Below, one piece after another: positions 21,350-26,328 of a stretch of 26,328 bases of DNA. The number at the start of each line of letters is the position of its first letter. Position 1 is the first letter of the stretch. The notes below the pieces were generated by a model. That model was not told where the DNA came from and did no database searches. It worked only from the letters and a program-made list of their open reading frames with translations. The translations under genes and the position numbers were made by a program. The stretch spans positions 1-26,328 of the forward strand of contig CAJVPP010000787.1 of the NCBI GenBank assembly GCA_910592005.1, in the 5' to 3' direction. Source of the stretch: Funneliformis mosseae. Its lineage: Eukaryota; Glomeromycota; Glomeromycetes; Glomerales; Glomeraceae.

Positions 21350-21619
21350 AGCACATATGTATATAATGATTAAATAATTATTATACTGTAATAAAAAAAA
21401 GTTCTAATTTTTGAATTTTATATGAAATTTAAGTTTGCAAATATTTTATATTCTCACTGTAGCAGTTGTGTAAATACAATATTAATTTTATTTACAAAGA
21501 TAGTATAAATTATATAATATTACACAAATCAATTTTTATCCAATAAATTCGTTAAAACTTATTATATACCTCTAGCATAGGTTAAACATTTACATCTTTG
21601 ATGTAGGTTAAGAATGTCC

Positions 21620-21630
21620 AATTACTTCAG
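21620..21630. repeat. 11-bp MULE target duplication, right
   Basis: Second copy of AATTACTTCAG. The sequence beyond it (from about 21631) continues the interrupted outer transposon, as shown by its match to 16335-16380. Confidence 0.8.
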
Positions 21631-21939
21631 ATTTCTCAAAAATAATCTTTATAACTTAAAAAAATTTCACAGATAATATTTTAAGAACATTAACTTCTAT
21701 TTAATACTTTTATTTTACTTGTATTATTAAATATATAAGAGCATAACCTTTATAAACTTAAAATATATAATAACAAAATTATTTATTTCAAAGTATTACT
21801 TTTCAATTTAATAAAATCATAATTTTACAATTGTAACAATAAAAATTTTTATTTTATATAAAAAATATAAGTTTTATGAAAATTTTGTCTTATTATATAA
21901 AAAAATTTTTTAAATATTTATTTAGGTTTAAGACAAGTA

Positions 21940-23890
21940 ATTTTATGAAAGAGTATATCAATATAGGATGCAATTTCTTTATATAATTCCTCTTGTCTTT
22001 TTAAGAAAAGGGATCCAAAAGAAATTGTAGATGATAAAATATTGGTAACATAAGAAATAGTATAAATTATAGCTTTTTCATAATTATCTTTAAGTTTATC
22101 TTTATAAAAGATAACTTTAGAATATTATAAAGAAAAATAAAAATGATGATATTTTTAAATGTTGAGTAACTTTATAAATCTTTAAAAATGATTTTTAAAA
22201 TTATAATGCTGACAACCTTTTCCATTTAAATAATACTAAGCAATATTGAAATTATTTGTAGTGAAATAGTTAATAATTAAAATTATATCATCTATAGTGT
22301 TCATCTTATTCTTTTTATAGAGAACTTTAATTAGACTAAATATCTATCACAAATAAATTTCGTATGTTTAAGTATCATGAAATTTAATTCTATTTTGTCA
22401 TATATATTATGATTAATTAGCTATAAATAAAAAATAAAGAGTAGTTATTTTTGTTTTATCCTATACAATTATCACATGTAACAATTAATTTTTTTTCTTC
22501 ATGATTATATTTTTGAATTGCATGTAAAACTAAACTTAATATATAATTAATCCCTTTCTTATTTACCATCATCAGATATTTCACCTTCATCAATTACATA
22601 ATTGATCTGTTGTATATTAGAAAAGTTGTCAGTATTACAAATACCAAATAAATGCACCTTTTGTGAACTTTTAAAAAATAAAGATCTTACTTGCTATAGC
22701 GAGTATAGAATTTACATATTCTAGGTTCAATCATATATAATATGAGTACACTCTTCAAATGTTTGAATAATGATTGAGATTCAGATAGATTAAAATTATT
22801 TTTATTATTTTCAATTGTATGTGTAATATTAGAATTATAATAATCTCGCTCTTGCTATATATACTTTAAATAGATCAAGTAATTTTCTGTAATTTTCATT
22901 TTTCTCATGTTGTATAATATATTGAATGTCCATTTTTATTAATTTACACTTTTCATATAAATTAGATTTTGGGAATATAAATTGAAGTAATAGTATTAAA
23001 GATTTCTAAATATTAACAAAAATTTGTTTAACCATCATACAGATTTCTGACCTTTTATTTCATATTTTTTCTTATAAGCCTACACATAATCATGATATAC
23101 TGAAGAATAGTTGTAACTAGTTAGAAGAAATACAATTATTATAGTATTTTCATTGCAATACTACCCAGGTGAAGGTATATCATATACATTTGAATAGTTT
23201 TTTAAAAATGCATGTACATCATATATTACATTATAATTAACTTTGATGCAATTCATATTTTTTGAAACTCTGCCAGTATTATTATGTATATATTCTTTAA
23301 TACTATGTTCTTTTAAATGTTATATGATCATATCTAAATATTTATGACTAACTCCAATAAGATTTTCATATATCATGTGATAAATTAAAAGATTATTATT
23401 ATAACAATAATTAAAGCGTATAAATTTTTTATTTTCACTATTTTTCTTGTATTTTCATCCTTTTAAAAGGTTATAAGTTGTCCTTTAACTACCATATCTC
23501 ACATTTTTTTGTCCAAACTTTCAAATTTAATTTAATGTGTAAGAAATCACTTAAAACTGATTTTCATAAAATAAGGTTGACTAGAAGAATGACATGAATA
23601 CTTTTCTTTTTTAAAAAACTCATTAACTTTTAATTTTAATTAACCATAAACTTTATCTTTAATATAACTATTAAAATTTTCTCAAATTCAAAATTATCTA
23701 AATAAGTATTGGCTAATTTTAACAATAAATCTATTAAATCTAAATTATCATCATTATTTAGTGTAAAACTAGATTTTTCTTTATTTTTAAAATATAAATA
23801 TTTATTAAAAAAAGTATTATCTAGATCTTCTAAAGCAGCCAAAATAGTTTTATTTGCATCTTTTTCAATAGAATTAATACTATACTCCAT
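21940..23890 (-). pseudogene. Decayed transposon protein with CDNC-GQNKNN and HTKF motifs
   Basis: A minus-strand reading frame starting at ATG 23890 is open for 84 codons, then broken by many stops and frameshifts. Recognisable remnants in order: ...DDNLDLIDLLLKLANTY near the start; an N-terminal domain around 23470-23600; TCDNCIG*NKNNY at 22479-22441 (family CDNCxGQNKNN, with Gln turned to stop); LKHTKFICDRY at about 22375-22341 (family GHTKF); and EELYKEIASYIDILF near 21960-22010. These motifs are those I associate with the DUF7869-type domain of transposon-derived proteins. That name is from memory and moderately sure; the pairing of motifs is seen directly. Clearly non-functional. Confidence 0.6.
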
Positions 23891-24107
23891 ATTTTTATTA
23901 AAAATTAATTTTGTAATATTTATATTTTTTACAATATTTACAACAATAATTCAAAGAAAAAAAGGTTAATTGCGAACTTTTTATTAAATATATCTAATAG
24001 AAAAATTTACTTTCATAAAGACAAGACTGATAAGTATCTAAAAATCAAAAATCTTAAAATCACATAACCAGTTTGAGTCTCATCTTTTGCTATGGATCTA
24101 CTTATAT

Positions 24108-24374
24108 TTTAAATAAATTTTATTGATTAATATATAATATTTGATTTACAATATATCATTTTATTAAAAATATTTATTATTCATTTATTATATTATTGAG
24201 AATGCATTAATATAATCTATATTTTTTATAACATATAATATATTTATACCTATTAATTTTTTTTATATATATCAATAAATTTTTAAGATCTTCAAATATA
24301 ATATTAAATTGTTTTTAAAAAAATTAAATTTAATGCTTTAAAAACTGTTTTTTTTTTAATTCCTTAAAAGAATA
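24108..24374. other. AT-rich spacer between two decayed transposons
   Basis: Low-complexity A/T only. It should contain the C-terminal-side end of the DDE transposon, but no inverted end could be identified. Confidence 0.4.
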
Positions 24375-26150
24375 ATACAATTATTACAAGTATATTATTA
24401 GTAGTATTTCAAAATATTTTAATAAAATTAAGATCATAATGAAATTTTAAATAAAAAATAACTTTATATTCATAATTTTTAATAATCTTCTTAATTAATG
24501 GTCTTTATGTTAAAAAATCTGATTAAAGTAAAAATATTCTAATAGTATAATAATTGTTTGCAATTAAAGAATATTTTTTACATTTAAAATAAATATAATT
24601 TAAATTTTTTTATGACTATAATTCATATTCTTTTAAAATTAAATAAATTCCTTTTAGTTGTTTATTTGTAAGATGTATAAATTGTATTGATTTATTAGAT
24701 ATTATTTTATTTCTAAACTTTCTTTTACTATACAGTTTAAGATTTATTTTTAATATAATTAAAGCATTCTAACATATGTGATATGAGATGTTACATTATT
24801 AAATACTAATATACCAATTTCATCAGAATATAATTTTTCAAAAATTGAAATCGTTTTTTCAATAATCTAATTATAAAATAATTAATAATTAATAATTTAA
24901 AAAAATAATAAAAAAAATAAATAAAATAAAATATTTACTTGTATAATCAAACTTTCAGTTTTTTATTAACTATTACAATTAAAATCTGATTTTATTATAA
25001 CACATGTTTTATCTTGTTCAAATTTTATTTGACTATCACCTTCTATTAAAAATCACTAATATATAAATTTAAACCTGCTTCTTTTTTATAAAAAGGTTAA
25101 TATTTAGCAGATTATCAAAAAGTTTTTTATCATTAATAGTATAAAATACTAATTCATTGTAAATCACTAAAATATATTTTTTATCACTTTCATTTAAATT
25201 AATTTTTATTAATATTATAATATTATTATCTAAAAGTTTTAGTATTTATTATTCCAGTTCTATTACTTATATTAAAAATTTTTGTTGATATTCAAGCACA
25301 TTAGGTCTTTCATATTTACTATAATAATATCTTTATTTTCTATATGAAATGTTTAAATTAAAATGTTTTAATCATATCCTTACAGTAGTATTTGAAATTA
25401 ATTTTTTATTTTCAATTTTAATACTTTAAAAACTTCTTGTTCAATATATATTTTAAATTTATTTATAGCTATATCATAACTAATACTTTAAAGATATTCA
25501 GTAATCATTTGATAAATATCTTTATTATCTAATAAACTTTTAATTTTTGATATTTACCTACATTAAAGTTGAAATTGAATGATACATAATAAAATTTTAT
25601 GTTTATGCTTTAATTAAATATACTTGGTATTCCCTTTCTAATAAAAATTGCAATTATTCTATTTACTTTTATGTATCTATAATTAGCTAATCTTAAGTTA
25701 ATATATTAAAAAATAAGCTGTAACTGATCTTTAATTTGAAAAATTAATAATTTGTTTTGAATTAAAATATTTAACTTTTTCAATGCTAAATTAAACCCTT
25801 CAATCTTTATTATTTCTTTAAAATTGATTAAATCATCAGCTATATTATTAATTTGACTATTTAATAAAAAAAATAGATATAGAATTATTAAAGTATTTGG
25901 TAATATTAGATGAACCTTTACTTATTAATTTTAAATTACTTTTTTTATTTTTTAGTCCTATTAAAATTTTTATGATAAGCTAGTGAACATACATAGCAAA
26001 ATTCTTTGTATTTTGACATATAATATCAAATGTAAATGATATAATTTTATTATTTCAAATATTATTTTTCTCTAAACTATCAGATAATTTATTATCTAAT
26101 AGTAATCTATTTTTCTTAGCAGCTTGTAGTTTTAACTATTTTCTTTTTGT
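24375..26150 (-). pseudogene. Decayed DDE-superfamily transposon endonuclease
   Basis: Minus-strand remnants of a DDE endonuclease, read N- to C-terminal: ISFTFDIICQNTKNFAMYVH at about 26050-25985, LISKGSSNITKYFNNS at about 25920, ERPNVLEYQQKFL at about 25300, and ILVIYNELVFYTIND at about 25175-25130 (family HDE, first Asp changed to Asn at 25158-25156). Then come ILVFNNVTSH at about 24809-24783 (family FDN, Asp changed to Asn) and VIFYLKFHYDLNFIK ending at 24418 (family LNFIE, Glu changed to Lys). All three catalytic positions are lost and many stops interrupt the frame. The family is the fungal DDE endonuclease type with an LSLQPDFLxQ...HKVIFYPKFHxELN signature, recalled from memory. Confidence 0.6.
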
Positions 26151-26196
26151 ATAATAGCCAGTTAAATGTTATGAGACTTAGAAGATATATTACCGT

Positions 26197-26240
26197 ATTC
26201 TTCTGAAAATAAGCAACCCCTGAAAATAAGCAACACTTTG
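26197..26240. repeat. Two direct copies of TGAAAATAAGCAAC
   Basis: CTGAAAATAAGCAACCCC is followed at once by CTGAAAATAAGCAACACT. It sits just outside the N-terminal end of the DDE pseudogene and may be its subterminal or terminal repeat. No inverted partner was found at the other side. Confidence 0.5.
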
Positions 26241-26328
26241 AAAAAATTGAATTTTTTTTTTTTTTAATAAAATTTTTTTTAAATAAATAAATAATTTAGC
26301 TTTATAAACATATTATAAATGCATTCAA

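Larger units (their letters stand above)
17447..21619 (+). mobile_element. Mutator-like element (MULE), 4.17 kb, nested
   Basis: An 11-bp target duplication AATTACTTCAG flanks it (17436-17446 and 21620-21630). The terminal inverted repeats are about 75 bp: left CCATCCTTAACCTACATTAG... and right (complement) GACATTCTTAACCTACATCA..., both continuing TGTAAATGTTTAACCTAT and GGTATATAATAAGTTTTAAC. Inside are a decayed transposase (17593-19372), a copy of the MITE (19836-20590) and a second gene with an RTC4-like domain (about 20780-21349). It is inserted near the left end of the CDNC-GQNKNN transposon. Confidence 0.85.
17345..24107 (-). mobile_element. DNA transposon with CDNC-GQNKNN protein, split by a MULE
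   Basis: The left end (about 17345-17400, CATAGAAAAAGGTAGGACTCAG) and the complement of the right end (about 24051-24107, CATAGCAAAAGATGAGACTC) form imperfect inverted repeats continuing into GTTAYGTGATTT. Without the MULE inserted at 17447-21619 and one target duplication the element would be about 2.6 kb. Its only gene is the decayed minus-strand ORF at about 21940-23890. The exact target duplication is not clear. Assignment to a named superfamily (Kolobok-like or other) is not possible by eye. Confidence 0.65.

Noticed and set aside
23709..23969. Plus-strand open frame of 86 codons rich in hydrophobic residues
   Set aside because: Antisense of the transposon protein frame starting at 23890; hydrophobicity follows from AT-rich codons.

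Overview
The window looks like a nuclear contig of an early-diverging, transposon-rich fungus, most likely an arbuscular mycorrhizal Glomeromycotina species of the Rhizophagus type (inference). The DNA is extremely AT-rich and the genes carry many short introns. The proteins have fungal-type relatives, and the flanks are packed with decayed MULE, DDE and CDNC-GQNKNN type transposons of kinds I associate with Rhizophagus. No bacterial, organellar or tRNA/rRNA genes were seen.

Layout. (1) 1-4933 is AT-rich and gene-free. It holds two direct copies of a roughly 0.7-0.8 kb TA-flanked MITE (354-1158, 1394-2105). A poly(A)-tailed SINE-like retroposon (2115-2359, antisense) sits at the end of the second copy, bounded by a perfect 19-bp target duplication. 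(2) 4934-13694, continued by 13874-14422, is a compact island of four housekeeping genes: a 21-exon Ubp2/USP25/28-like deubiquitinase (minus), CDC20 (plus, divergent from it), TAF13 (plus) and COX6A (minus, tail-to-tail with TAF13). All four splice models were built by hand from splice sites and reading phase, and each closes without a frame break. (3) 14423-26328 is a transposon graveyard. An internally deleted element (about 16237-17112) lies beside a larger relative (about 17345-24107). That relative is split by a 4.17-kb MULE (17447-21619, 11-bp target duplication), and the MULE is itself split by a third copy of the MITE (19836-20590). A degenerate DDE-endonuclease transposon fills about 24375-26150.

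The four genes share no single pathway. Two touch ubiquitin biology (a deubiquitinase and the APC/C activator Cdc20) and share one divergent promoter of 674 bp with a full CRE palindrome, a CACGTG box and two TCGCGA palindromes. TAF13 is a TFIID histone-fold subunit with an AT-hook-like N-terminus. COX6A is a nuclear-encoded cytochrome oxidase subunit.

The strongest unusual signal is an AT-AC intron with a perfect U12-type 5' splice site in the deubiquitinase gene. Next come the three-level nested transposons with readable target duplications, and the MITE family with internal palindromic ~60-bp tandem repeats.
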